Notes under the pieces: generated by a model
Told to the model about the DNA's origin: nothing
Seen by the model: only the letters and a program-made list of their open reading frames with translations
The model's database searches: none
From: Actinoallomurus iriomotensis
GTDB lineage: Bacteria > Actinomycetota > Actinomycetes > Streptosporangiales > Streptosporangiaceae
DNA: 64,000 nucleotides
Assembly (NCBI RefSeq): GCF_030269445.1
Contig: NZ_BSTJ01000019.1
Span: 1 to 64,000 of the forward strand
Reading direction: 5' to 3'
Part shown: positions 53,951-61,732 of the stretch, in pieces
Layout: every line of letters starts with the position of its first letter
How positions within the stretch are numbered: position 1 is the first letter of the stretch
Translations under genes and position numbers: made by a program

Positions 53951-54582
53951 GAGACCGCTCCGATGCTGCGCTGGACGAAGGTGATGAGGTGAGCCGTGCC
54001 GCTGGAGACGTCCGGGACCGGCGCGGTGACGGAGGCGTCCGTCACGGCGGCGCGCGCCGCCAGCGGGCCGATGAGGGCGTCGCCGATCGCCCCGACGAGT
54101 GCCGCCGCGCTCACCTGGACGTCCTGATCGGGCAGCTCGCCGGTGGCGATGCCCCGGGTGATGAGCACCCCGATGGCGTCGGCGAACGCGCGCCGGAACA
54201 CGAGCCGCTCACCGTCGACGGCCGGGTCGGCGGGCTCGGCGAGCAGCGCGTACGCCATCCGCGGGGCCCGCAGCGCGCGGCCCGCGAAGGTCTCGACCAC
54301 CGCGGCGATCGCCTCGGCGGCGGTGCTCTCCAGGGCCACCGCCCGCGCCACGGCGTCGACCTCGCGCCGGCTCGTCGTGCGGAACACCTCCGCGACCAGG
54401 TCGGCCTTTGCCGGGAAGTGGCGGTAGACGCTGCCGGTCGCGACGCCGGCCCGACGGGCCACGGCGGCCACCGAGCATCCCGCGTAGCCGTGCTCGGCGA
54501 CGATCGCCACTGCGGCGGACAGGATGCGTTCACGCGAGGCGCTCAGGCGCGCTTCGACGCGGGGCGTACGGCGGTACGGCAT
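53947..54582 (-). CDS. TetR family transcriptional regulator
   Basis: A 211-residue repressor. The N-terminal helix-turn-helix (about residues 15-62) reads RERILSAAVAIVAEHGYAGCSVAAVARRAGVATGSVYRHFPAKADLVAEVF, a textbook TetR domain; the C-terminal ligand domain is helical (TAAEAIAAVVETFAGRALRAPRMAYALLAEPADP). The start is the ATG giving MPYRRTPRVEARLS; the longer frame upstream would run across the operator. It is translationally coupled to the AidB-type dehydrogenase and probably represses both genes through the inverted repeat directly upstream, releasing it when an acyl-CoA or hydrophobic ligand binds (inference). Confidence 0.93.
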   Translation of the reverse strand: MPYRRTPRVEARLSASRERILSAAVAIVAEHGYAGCSVAAVARRAGVATGSVYRHFPAKADLVAEVFRTTSRREVDAVARAVALESTAAEAIAAVVETFAGRALRAPRMAYALLAEPADPAVDGERLVFRRAFADAIGVLITRGIATGELPDQDVQVSAAALVGAIGDALIGPLAARAAVTDASVTAPVPDVSSGTAHLITFVQRSIGAVS

Positions 54583-54585
54583 ACA

Positions 54586-54609
54586 AGAATTGAACCCTAG
54601 TTCACTTCT
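54586..54609. promoter_or_regulatory. TetR operator candidate
   Basis: An inverted repeat with 10-nt arms and a 4-nt spacer: AGAAtTGAAC CCTA GTTCAcTTCT, one mismatch per arm pair. It begins four bases before the TetR start codon in the divergent sense, the classic autoregulatory position. Confidence 0.75.
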
Positions 54610-54637
54610 TAGGCGCAACCGCGTAACGCCGAAAAAG

Positions 54638-54670
54638 GTTCGGGGCCCCTCGGGTAGAGGGGCCCCGAAC
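54638..54670 (-). terminator. Intrinsic terminator of the DPBB gene
   Basis: A perfect 14-bp stem (GTTCGGGGCCCCTC and complement, 5-nt loop) followed on the minus strand by CTTTTTC. It lies 31 nt past the stop of the double-psi-barrel gene and before the TetR promoter. Confidence 0.9.
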
Positions 54671-54700
54671 GCCCCCAGGGGGGAAGGGGGCGGAAGAGGG

Positions 54701-55312
54701 CTATTTCTCGGACACTCCGGTCGCCATGTCGTAGCCGGTGCCCGAGTGGCGGTAGACGGGGCCGTTACCCATCTCCAGCACCTGGAACTTGATCGGGATC
54801 GAGTTGGACCGGGTGCCGGTGAAGTACTGCATCATCTCCTCGGACAGGTCGATGATGGCCGGCGGGCTGTGCTGGGCGACCGCCCACTCGGCCGGGCCGA
54901 AGTCCTCGACCACGCCGACGGCGCTCTTCTTGCCGACGGTGATCTTCACCTTGGTGCCGAGCGGCCAGTACGGGCTGGCGATCGTGTGGTACGACATCGG
55001 CTTGCCGGACGCGGTCTGCGCGTCCCAGAACGACGTGCCGGTGGAGACGCCGGTCGGCAGGGCGGCCTTCTTGTCGGCCTTCTCACTGGGAAGCTGCCGG
55101 GGCAGCTTGGCCGTGTGGCCCTCCGTTCCGGGCCCCACGAGGCCGGAGTCGCCCTGCGACACCTGCACGGCGCTCGTACGGGCGGCCTGGGAGGACGTGG
55201 AGTGGACCAGCGCGGCGGACGCGCCCGCGCCCGCCACGACGACGCCGGCCGCGACCGACGCGAACGTCTTGCTGGTGAATCGATCCAGATACTTGTTGCT
55301 GATTCTGAACAT
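54701..55312 (-). CDS. Secreted RlpA/expansin-like double-psi beta-barrel protein
   Basis: A 203-residue exported protein. A basic head and hydrophobic segment (ASVAAGVVVAGAGASAALV, about 18-36) form the signal; a low-complexity linker follows to about residue 85; then a DPBB domain (ASPYWPLGTKVKITVGKKSAVGVVEDFGPAEW, IIDLSEEMMQYFTG, IKFQVLEMG). The strand GTKVKIT and the DFGP turn, usually DRGP in RlpA, are family marks. Such proteins bind or cut peptidoglycan. The ATG at 55312 has GAGAGG ten bases upstream. It lies directly behind the CHAP gene on the same strand but is separated from it by a hairpin. Confidence 0.82.
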   Translation of the reverse strand: MFRISNKYLDRFTSKTFASVAAGVVVAGAGASAALVHSTSSQAARTSAVQVSQGDSGLVGPGTEGHTAKLPRQLPSEKADKKAALPTGVSTGTSFWDAQTASGKPMSYHTIASPYWPLGTKVKITVGKKSAVGVVEDFGPAEWAVAQHSPPAIIDLSEEMMQYFTGTRSNSIPIKFQVLEMGNGPVYRHSGTGYDMATGVSEK

Positions 55313-55366
55313 GGGGGGTTGGCCTCTCAGCACAGGGGGAGACGGGGACGGTGTGCAGGGCGGGCC

Positions 55367-55392
55367 GCCCCGGCCGGCCGTGCGGCCGGGGC
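55367..55392 (-). terminator. Hairpin between CHAP and DPBB genes
   Basis: A 10-bp perfect stem (GCCCCGGCCG and complement, 6-nt loop) starts just past the CHAP stop. There is no T-run; it probably terminates or attenuates the riboswitch-controlled transcript before the DPBB gene. Confidence 0.65.
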
Positions 55393-55403
55393 GAGGGGAG
55401 GGC

Positions 55404-56165
55404 TCAGGCGTCGTTGGAGCCGTACTCGGGGTAGCCGTAGCCGACGACCGTGGACTTGTCGCGCGTGCGGATCTTCACGGCGTTGTCGGTGTTGCCCTCG
55501 ATGGTCTGGATGGTGCCGTCGTGGTTGTCCTTGATGACCATGCCGACGTGGTCGATGTCGTCGATCGACTTGCTCCCGCTCCAGGAGAAGAACACGACGG
55601 CGCCGGGCGTGGCGTCCTCGCCCCAGCGGCCCTGGTCCTTGAACCACTGGGCGTGGGTACGGGTGAACGCGTCCGCGCCCATCCCCTTGACGCCCAGCTG
55701 GGCGCCGATCCAGGACACGAACATGTCGCACCAGTTCGCGTTGGCGTAGTCGGAGACCTGGCCGCCGTCGCGCTCGACGCCGCGCTCGGCCCACGGGGAG
55801 GAGACGAACCACTTCTGGAACTTGGTGCCGCCGCCCGAGGAGTCCTCGCTGACGCCGACCTGGGAGGTGGCGAGCTTCAGCGCGTCGCTCGCGGTGGGCA
55901 GCCACTCGCGCTTCTTGGCGGCGACGTTGCCGGCGCTCTTGCCGGACAGGGCCAGCGTGTGCGGTTCCTTGGGGGAGGCGGCGGTGCCGTGGGGAACGGC
56001 GGCCATCGCTTGGGCCGAGACCGCGTCGACGTTCTGGGAGGATCCGGCCGGGGCCGCCGCGATCAGGCTGATCGCGGTCGCGCCGACCGCGGTGACGGCG
56101 GCGAGGGAGCCGCCGAGTCTGGTGTTACGCAGCAGACGGCATGACTTCTTGTGTCGACCTGACAC
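55404..56165 (-). CDS. Secreted CHAP-domain peptidoglycan amidohydrolase
   Basis: A 253-residue exported protein. Basic N-terminus and hydrophobic h-region (GGSLAAVTAVGATAISLIAAAPAG), a linker to about residue 88, then a CHAP domain: ALKLATSQVGVSED, NWCDMFVSWIGAQLG with the catalytic cysteine (about 149), ATPGAVVFFSWSG, DIDHVGMVI with the catalytic histidine (about 208) and TIEGNTDNAVKIRTR. It should cleave amide bonds in peptidoglycan during growth or spore germination. The GTG at 56165 was chosen because AAAGGAG lies eight bases upstream; the GTG at 56174 would overlap that site. A c-di-AMP riboswitch precedes it. Confidence 0.9.
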   Translation of the reverse strand: MSGRHKKSCRLLRNTRLGGSLAAVTAVGATAISLIAAAPAGSSQNVDAVSAQAMAAVPHGTAASPKEPHTLALSGKSAGNVAAKKREWLPTASDALKLATSQVGVSEDSSGGGTKFQKWFVSSPWAERGVERDGGQVSDYANANWCDMFVSWIGAQLGVKGMGADAFTRTHAQWFKDQGRWGEDATPGAVVFFSWSGSKSIDDIDHVGMVIKDNHDGTIQTIEGNTDNAVKIRTRDKSTVVGYGYPEYGSNDA

Positions 56166-56180
56166 GTTGAGCACTCCTTT

Positions 56181-56310
56181 GCTTCCATGCCGCTTACCGG
56201 GTTAGCTGACGGGTTCGGGCGTGGAAGCTGCCCTACGGCGCGAGGGGATGCGCCGATTCACCCCAGTGGTGCGGTGGGTCCCCGGTTCCGCGATGTGCGG
56301 ATTCAGCGGG
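56181..56310 (-). ncRNA. ydaO-yuaA type c-di-AMP riboswitch
   Basis: On the minus strand the conserved blocks of this aptamer appear in order: CCGCTGAATCCG, GGAACCGGGGACCCA, GGGGTGAATCGG, CGTAGGGCAGCTTCCA, CGCCCGAACCCGTCAGCTAA, CCCGGTAAGCGGCATGGAAG. The CTTCCA/TGGAAG pairing closes the last helix. It ends about 15 nt before the CHAP start codon. In this class c-di-AMP binding switches the gene off, so high c-di-AMP should lower cell-wall hydrolase synthesis. Confidence 0.95.
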
Positions 56311-56871
56311 AGCCGTCTCTGAGCGGACGGCTCGAAGAACAGGGGGATGGCGGCCGCGTGGGCGGCCACTTCATTCAGGTCTAGGGGATCTTGTCGTCCA
56401 TTCGTCCGGTGCACTTTCACTTCCCGGCGCCTGCCGATGGCCCCGAGGGCTCGGGCGGGAAGTCACCCGGTGGGCACGCTGTTGGCGTGCCACATGCCCT
56501 GTGAGAGACACGAGGGGCCTGGCTCCGTCGCTGCGCGGCGGATGCGGCGCGTTCGCCGAACCGGCATCGAGGCGGATCCATGTGGGGGGATCGCAGGGGA
56601 TGCGCGGAGCGGCGCGGTTATGAACCGTCGCGGCCTTGGAAGGGGGGCCCATCTCACGCGTCGTCGCGTGCCGCACTTCGTGGTGCTGGGGGGCAGGCCC
56701 TGGCCGGCGGGGATGTTACGGACGGCGCATGGGGGGCGCCGCCGGTCAACCGAACATAGCAAACATATTTCGGGCCGTAAAGGGGAAATATGGACACTCA
56801 CCGCCTCTGACCTGCGAGAAGATCACATCGGCGGTCTGTCAACCCCCAGAACCCTTGCGAAATAAGGGTTT
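56311..56871. other. Long 5' region of the riboswitch transcript, no gene seen
   Basis: About 560 nt between the riboswitch and the chelatase 3' end. A hairpin (AGCCGTC/GACGGCT) abuts the riboswitch. A possible minus-strand promoter lies in the AT-rich patch 56748-56785 (TTTACG, 17 nt, TATGTT). At 56850-56870 a small hairpin AACCCTT/AAGGGTT follows the chelatase stop. No coding frame here is credible. Confidence 0.45.
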
Positions 56872-57642
56872 TCAGCCCACAGCAGCTTGATCACCCAGCG
56901 TGATGATCTCGGTGTAACGCTGCTCGATGATCTCGGCCAGCTCGGGCGCCGCGCCGAGCGCCCCCGAGACCGCCACCGCCCCCGCCGCGAGCGACTCGTC
57001 GCGGACCTTGTCGGCGAAGTGGCCGGGGGCCAGGAAGTAGGAGGCGACCGCGACCCGCGGGGCCCCGGCGTCCAGCAGCCTTCGTACGGCCTCGGCCGGC
57101 GTCGGGCGCGCGGCGGAGGCGTAGGCGGGGACGACACGCCGCCAGCCGCGCCAGCCGCGGGCCATCCGGCCGATCGTCGCGTTGGCCGACGGGTCGCTGG
57201 ACCCCGCGGCGGCCAGCACGAGCGCCGTGTCCGGGTCGGGCGTCACTCCCGCCTCGGCCAGCCTCCGCTCCAGGGCCGCGGTCATCAGCGGGTGCGGCCC
57301 GAGCGTCGCGCCGTACCGCAGGCGCATCCGCGGGTGCTCCCGGCGCACCTCGGTCAGTGCGCCGGGAATGTCGGTCTTGCTGTGGTACGCGGCGGTCAGC
57401 AGGAGGGGGAGAACGACGGCCTCGCCCGCGCCGGTGCCGGCGCCGGCGAGCGCGCCGAGCGCCTGGCCGGGCGTCGGCGGCGCGTGATCGAGGTAGGACG
57501 TCACGACCCGCAGCCCGGACCGGCGGCGTACGAGATCGAGCAGGTCCTCGACCGTCGCCGCCGCACGCGGGTCCCGGCTGCCGTGCGCCACCGCCACCAG
57601 CGGCGGCGGAGGCGCGCAGGTGATCAGAGGTTGATGCCGCAT
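56872..57642 (-). CDS. Sirohydrochlorin ferrochelatase-like (CbiX/SirB family) protein
   Basis: A 256-residue soluble double-domain chelatase. Half 1: LVAVAHGSRDPRAAATVEDLL with the metal-binding His, and VVLPLLLTAAYHSKTDIPGAL with the second His. Half 2: LVLAAAGSSDPSANATI and VAVASYFLAPGHFADKV. It inserts Fe2+ (or Co2+) into sirohydrochlorin; here it follows sulfite reductase and cysH, so making siroheme for the reductase is the natural role. The ATG overlaps the cysH end by 19 nt. Last gene of the sulfate operon. Confidence 0.88.
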   Translation of the reverse strand: MRHQPLITCAPPPPLVAVAHGSRDPRAAATVEDLLDLVRRRSGLRVVTSYLDHAPPTPGQALGALAGAGTGAGEAVVLPLLLTAAYHSKTDIPGALTEVRREHPRMRLRYGATLGPHPLMTAALERRLAEAGVTPDPDTALVLAAAGSSDPSANATIGRMARGWRGWRRVVPAYASAARPTPAEAVRRLLDAGAPRVAVASYFLAPGHFADKVRDESLAAGAVAVSGALGAAPELAEIIEQRYTEIITLGDQAAVG

Positions 57643-58337
57643 TCGGACTTTCCGGTGCCGGCCCACCGGCCGCTGCGCGGATCGTCGCCGGGCGCGACCC
57701 GCTGCGTGCACGGCTCGCACCCGATGGAGGGGTAGCCGTCGTATTGCAGCGGGTTGACGAGGATGCCGTTCTTCTCGATGTAGGCGCCGAGCTGCTCGTG
57801 CGTCCACCGGGCGAGCGGGTTGACCTTGACCTTCCCGCGCGACGCGTTCCACTCCACGACCCGGGACCCGCGCCGGTGCGAGGTCTCCTCCCGGCGGATC
57901 CCGGTGATCCACGCGAGGTACGGCTCCAGGGCGCGGTTCAGCGGCTCGACCTTGCGCAGGTGGCAGCACAGGTCCGGGTTCCGGCCGTAGAGCCGGGGCC
58001 CCAGGTCGCGCTCCTGCTCGGCGACCGTACGCGAGGAGGTGACGTTCACCACGTTGACCGGGTAGACGGCCTCGACGGCGTCGCGGGTGCCGATCGTCTC
58101 GGCGAAGTGGTAGCCGGTGTCGACGAACAGCACGTCGATGCCCGGCCGGATCTTGGCGGCGATGTCCACCAGCACGGCGTCCTTCATCGAGGACGTCACG
58201 CAGATCCGGTCGCCGAAGGTCGCGATCGCCCAGCGGATGATCTCCTCGGCCGGTGCCTCCTCGAGGGCGTCGGCGGCCGACTCGACGATGTCGGTGAGGT
58301 CGAGCGCGGCGGTCGGGCGTTCGAAGGTGAGCGTCAT
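57624..58337 (-). CDS. cysH: Phosphoadenylyl/adenylyl-sulfate reductase CysH
   Basis: A 237-residue cytoplasmic reductase that turns activated sulfate into sulfite. TSSMKDAVLVDIAAKIRPGIDVLFVDTGYHFAET is the PAPS-reductase nucleotide region, TGIRREETSHR lies in the substrate loop, and the cysteine pairs DLCCHLRK and GCEPC mark a [4Fe-4S] cluster, so this is the APS reductase type using adenylyl sulfate. GKSECGINL near the C-terminus provides the catalytic Cys. The ATG overlaps the upstream small gene (ATGA) and the 3' end overlaps the chelatase gene, giving a tightly coupled operon. Confidence 0.95.
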   Translation of the reverse strand: MTLTFERPTAALDLTDIVESAADALEEAPAEEIIRWAIATFGDRICVTSSMKDAVLVDIAAKIRPGIDVLFVDTGYHFAETIGTRDAVEAVYPVNVVNVTSSRTVAEQERDLGPRLYGRNPDLCCHLRKVEPLNRALEPYLAWITGIRREETSHRRGSRVVEWNASRGKVKVNPLARWTHEQLGAYIEKNGILVNPLQYDGYPSIGCEPCTQRVAPGDDPRSGRWAGTGKSECGINL

Positions 58338-58516
58338 CTCGCGCCTCCCTTCGGCGCGGCGGGGACGGCGGTGCTGAGCGCGCCGGTGCCGATGAACCGC
58401 AGCCGGAACGCGCGGGTGCAGGCACGGCAGTGCCAGCCGCCGCCGTCGCTCTCGTACGGCTCCAGGTCCTCGTCGCCGCAGTAGGGGCAGTAGAAGGGGA
58501 CCGCTCGTTCAGTCAT
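58334..58516 (-). CDS. Small zinc-ribbon-like protein of the sulfate operon
   Basis: A 60-residue protein with two CxxC-type knuckles: FYCPYCGDEDLEPYE and WHCRACTRAFRLRF, then an Ala/Pro-rich tail. The four cysteines should bind one zinc (or Fe-S). The gene sits between sulfite reductase and cysH, an arrangement I know from other actinobacteria; the function is not established. Its start is decided by AAGGAGGACTC directly before the ATG. That site can pair with an upstream CTCCTCC (58518-58540), which may mask it. Confidence 0.85.
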   Translation of the reverse strand: MTERAVPFYCPYCGDEDLEPYESDGGGWHCRACTRAFRLRFIGTGALSTAVPAAPKGGAR

Positions 58517-58580
58517 GAGTCCTCCTTCGTCGGAGGAGTCACTGAGGGCACCGTGTTCTCGGTTCGCTCACTCCGTTCGC

Positions 58581-60233
58581 TCATTTCAGGTCCTCCTGTT
58601 CCGCCCGCTGCACCCAGTCGGCGAAGGACTCGCCGTCGCCGCGCTGCTTCTGGTAGCGGCGCAGGACCCGCTCGACGTAGTCGGGCAGCTCGTCGGCCGT
58701 GGTCTTCAGCCCGCGGACCTTCTTGCCGAAGGCGCCGCCGACCGCCCCGCCGAGGTGGATCTGGTAGCCCTCGACCTGGTTGCCGTCGGCGTCGGTGACC
58801 AGCTGGCCCTTCAGCCCGATGTCGGCGACCTGCACACGCGCGCAGGAGTTCGGGCAGCCGTTGAGGTTGATGCTCAGCGGCTGATCGAAGTCCGGGAGGC
58901 GCTTCTCCAGCTCCTCGATGAGGTCCATGCCGCGCTGCTTGGTCTCGACGATCGCGAGCTTGCAGTACTCGATGCCGGTGCAGGCCATCGTCTGCCGCCG
59001 GAAGGTCGAGGGCCGCACCTGCAGGTCGTGGGCCTCCAGTTCGGCGGCGAGGGCCTCGGTGCGGTCCTCGGGCACGTCGAGGATGACCAGCTTCTGCTCG
59101 GTCGTCGTGCGCACCTGACCCGAGCCGTACTCCTCGGCCAGGTCGGCGATCACGTGCAGCAGCTCGCCGTTGACCCGGCCCACCCTCGGCGCGAACCCGA
59201 CGTAGTAGTTGCCGTCGCGCTGCGGGTGGATGCCGACGTGGTCCCGCCGGGCGTCACGGGGGGCGCCCGGCGCCGGCCCGTCGGGCAGCGGGTAGCCGAG
59301 GTACTCCTTCTCCAGCACCTCGCGGAAGCGCTCGGGTCCCCAGTCGTTCATCAGGAACTTGAGCCGGGCGCGGCTCCGCAGCCGCCGGTAGCCGTAGTCG
59401 CGGAAGATTCCGATGACCCCGGCCCAGACCTCGTGCGCCTGCTCGGGGCGGACGAAGGCGCCGAGGCGCTTGGCGAACATCGGGTTGGTGGACAGCCCGC
59501 CGCCGACCCAGAGGTCGTAGCCGGTCTCGCCCTCGTCGTTCACCACACCGACGAACGCGATGTCGTTGATCTCGTGGACGGTGCACTGCGCCGTGCAGCC
59601 GGACATCGCAGTCTTGAACTTGCGCGGCAGGTTGGAGAAGTCCGGGCTGCCGATGTAGCGGTCGTGGATCTCCTCGAGCTGCTGGGTGGCGTCGATCACC
59701 TCATCGGCGGCGATCCCGGCGAGCGGGCAGCCGAGGATCACGCGCGGGGTGTCGCCGCAGGCCTCCGTCGTGGACAGGCCGACGGCCTCCAGCGTCTCCC
59801 AGATCGCCGGCACCGACTCGATCTCGATCCAGTGCAGCTGGATGTTCTGCCGGTCGGTCACGTCGGCGGTGCCGCGCGCGTACTTGCTCGACACGTCGGC
59901 GATCGCGCGCAGCTGGTCGAGGTTCAGCCGGCCGCCGTCGAGGCGGACGCGCAGCATGAAGTAGCGGTCGTCGAGCTCCTCGTCCTCGAGGACGGCCGTC
60001 TTGCCGCCGTCGATCCCCGGGCGCCGCTGCGTGTAGAGCCCGTACCAGCGGAACCGGCCGCGCAGGTCGGCCGGGTCGATCGAGTCGAAGCCGGCTTTGG
60101 AGTAGACGCCCAGGATCCGGTCGCGGACGTTCAGTCCGTCGTCGTTCTTCTTGTTCTCTTCGTTCTTGTTGAGCGGTTCGCGATAGCCGAGGGCCCACTG
60201 ACCCTCGCCTCGCCTCCGCTGACGGGGTGGCAT
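58581..60233 (-). CDS. sir: Ferredoxin-dependent sulfite reductase (siroheme/4Fe-4S)
   Basis: A 550-residue cytoplasmic nitrite/sulfite reductase that reduces sulfite to sulfide. Two ferredoxin-like halves (FRWYGLYTQRRPGIDG..., NYYVGFAPRVGRVNGELLHVIADLA) flank the catalytic domains. The cluster/siroheme cysteines are in TMACTGIEYCKLA (Cx5C) and NGCPNSCARVQ (Cx3C); TAQCTVHEINDIAFVG lies in the central part. The Cys-Tyr pair of plant-type sulfite reductase is not certain from sequence alone, so nitrite activity is possible, but cysH and the chelatase favour sulfite. The ATG at 60233 has GGAGGA eight bases upstream. Confidence 0.93.
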   Translation of the reverse strand: MPPRQRRRGEGQWALGYREPLNKNEENKKNDDGLNVRDRILGVYSKAGFDSIDPADLRGRFRWYGLYTQRRPGIDGGKTAVLEDEELDDRYFMLRVRLDGGRLNLDQLRAIADVSSKYARGTADVTDRQNIQLHWIEIESVPAIWETLEAVGLSTTEACGDTPRVILGCPLAGIAADEVIDATQQLEEIHDRYIGSPDFSNLPRKFKTAMSGCTAQCTVHEINDIAFVGVVNDEGETGYDLWVGGGLSTNPMFAKRLGAFVRPEQAHEVWAGVIGIFRDYGYRRLRSRARLKFLMNDWGPERFREVLEKEYLGYPLPDGPAPGAPRDARRDHVGIHPQRDGNYYVGFAPRVGRVNGELLHVIADLAEEYGSGQVRTTTEQKLVILDVPEDRTEALAAELEAHDLQVRPSTFRRQTMACTGIEYCKLAIVETKQRGMDLIEELEKRLPDFDQPLSINLNGCPNSCARVQVADIGLKGQLVTDADGNQVEGYQIHLGGAVGGAFGKKVRGLKTTADELPDYVERVLRRYQKQRGDGESFADWVQRAEQEDLK

Positions 60234-60536
60234 CGTGCGCGTCCTCCGTGGTGGGTGGTGGACGCGGAGCACACCGGCAGGCTCGCTGCTGGCTCTACGC
60301 TGAGCTTAAGGAAATCCGACACCGGCATACCGCGCGCCCATGAGGCAGTGGCGGTTGATCAGTGTCAACGACAGATGGCGCTGCCCACGCGGAGAAAATC
60401 GACGTGCCGGCGCATCACCAGCAACGGGTTCGCAGCAGCCATACACCGATGATGACATGCCGTTCGATGAGTGTCCAACCTTGTCCGATATGCGAAACGG
60501 CGTCCCATCTCGGTGGCCTGAACCCGGCGCGGTTTC
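60234..60536. other. Promoter region of the sulfate operon
   Basis: A 303-nt gap between the sulfite reductase start and the 3' end of a small Cys-rich gene on the same strand. It must contain the operon promoter; I find no riboswitch (no SAM or cobalamin motif) and no secure promoter boxes. Confidence 0.45.
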
Positions 60537-60689
60537 TCAGCCCTGGCGGAGCCAGTTGACCGGCGGCTCGGACCCGTCCGGCCCGGTGTCCGGCTCGTCC
60601 TTGTCGTCCGGGGGCTGGTGCTGGCAGTCGCACCACGTGCCGCCCCGGCACTCCTCGTGCCGCCGCTCGCGGCACGCCTCACAGATCAT
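60537..60689 (-). CDS. Small cysteine-rich hypothetical protein
   Basis: A 50-residue protein, MICEACRERRHEECRGGTW then CDCQHQPPDDKDE. Five cysteines and two histidines in the first 25 residues (CxxC...C...CxC) suggest a single metal-binding knuckle; the tail is acidic and disordered. Similar short proteins are common in actinobacteria, with no known function. The ATG has GGGAG close by. It is divergent from the DinB-fold gene with 55 nt between the starts. Confidence 0.7.
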   Translation of the reverse strand: MICEACRERRHEECRGGTWCDCQHQPPDDKDEPDTGPDGSEPPVNWLRQG

Positions 60690-60744
60690 GCTCCCATTCT
60701 CGCAGTACGGACCGGCACCGAACGCCGTTCTGTACGCTGATGCG

Positions 60745-61542
60745 ATGGGTGTGGCGACAGAGGTGCTGATCCGTGACCTGAGCGCCGAGACGGCCGACCT
60801 CGACCGGCTCCTCGGCCCGGACGTGTGGGACGTTCCGACTCCGGCCGAGGGCTGGGCGGTACGGGACCAGATCGCCCATCTGGCGTGGTTCGACGACGCG
60901 GCGGTGCGCGCGGTCACCACGCCGGAGGCGTTCCGCGACGAGGCGCGTGCCGCCGCGGCCGGGGGCCTGGACGCCGACGCGCTCACCGCGGAGCGGCGGT
61001 CGATGCCGGGGGAGGACCTGCTCGCCTGGTTCCGCGCCGCCCGCGCCGGCCTGACCGAGACGCTTACTGCGGCCGACCCGAGGACGCGGATCCCCTGGTA
61101 CGGCCCTGACATGGGTCTCGCGTCGTTCGCGACGGCGCGGCTGATGGAGACCTGGGCGCACGGGCAGGACGTCGTCGACGGCCTGCGGGAGGCCGGCCGC
61201 GACGCGGTCCGCGAACCCACCGACCGGCTGCGCCACGTGGCCGAGATCGGCGTACGCGCGCTGCCGTGGAGCTTCGCCGTGCGCGGGCGCCCCGCCCCGC
61301 GCGTGCCGGTGCGGGTCGAACTCACCCTGCCGGGCGACGGGCCGTGGACCGCCGGGCCCGAGGACGCCGCCGACGTCGTACGCGGAACGGCGCTGGACTT
61401 CTGCCTCGTCGTCACGCAGCGGCGGCATCCGGCCGACGTGGATCTGGCGGTCTCGGGCGCCGTCGCGAAAGAATGGATCAGTATCGCCCAGGCGTTCGCG
61501 GGGCCGCCGGGCGCCGGACGCCGCCCGGGACGGTTCACCTGA
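60745..61542 (+). CDS. TIGR03084-like mycothiol-dependent/DinB-fold metal-binding protein
   Basis: A 265-residue soluble protein with an N-terminal DinB/MDMPI four-helix bundle: LDRLLGPDVWDVPTPAEGWAVRDQIAHLAWFDDAA (metal-site His near 44), then FATARLMETWAHGQDVVDGL with E-x3-H-x3-D ligands (near 140). The C-terminal half (VELTLPGDGPWTAGPEDAADVVRGTALDFCLVVTQR) resembles the maleylpyruvate isomerase C-domain. The family contains mycothiol-dependent enzymes; the reaction of this member is unknown. The ATG gives MGVATEVLIRDLS, typical of the family. Confidence 0.88.
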   Translation: MGVATEVLIRDLSAETADLDRLLGPDVWDVPTPAEGWAVRDQIAHLAWFDDAAVRAVTTPEAFRDEARAAAAGGLDADALTAERRSMPGEDLLAWFRAARAGLTETLTAADPRTRIPWYGPDMGLASFATARLMETWAHGQDVVDGLREAGRDAVREPTDRLRHVAEIGVRALPWSFAVRGRPAPRVPVRVELTLPGDGPWTAGPEDAADVVRGTALDFCLVVTQRRHPADVDLAVSGAVAKEWISIAQAFAGPPGAGRRPGRFT

Positions 61543-61732
61543 GCCGAGGACCGGCGGGAACGAGGGAAGGGCGGTGGATGGGCGGCACGCGTATGAGGCG
61601 TACCTCCCGCCGGGTGCCCGGCGGCGACGGGTGTCTCCGTGCGCCGGACCGGCCGTACGCCGGGTGGCGCGACCTCCCCCGAAGTGGTCGTCGCAGCGCG
61701 TATCGGACGCGTCACGGCTACGGTAGACCTTC

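Noticed and set aside
58555-58580. GAGCGAAC direct repeat as a possible CRISPR-like or mobile element
   Set aside because: Only two copies, eight bases, no spacer structure; a simple short repeat common in GC-rich actinobacteria.
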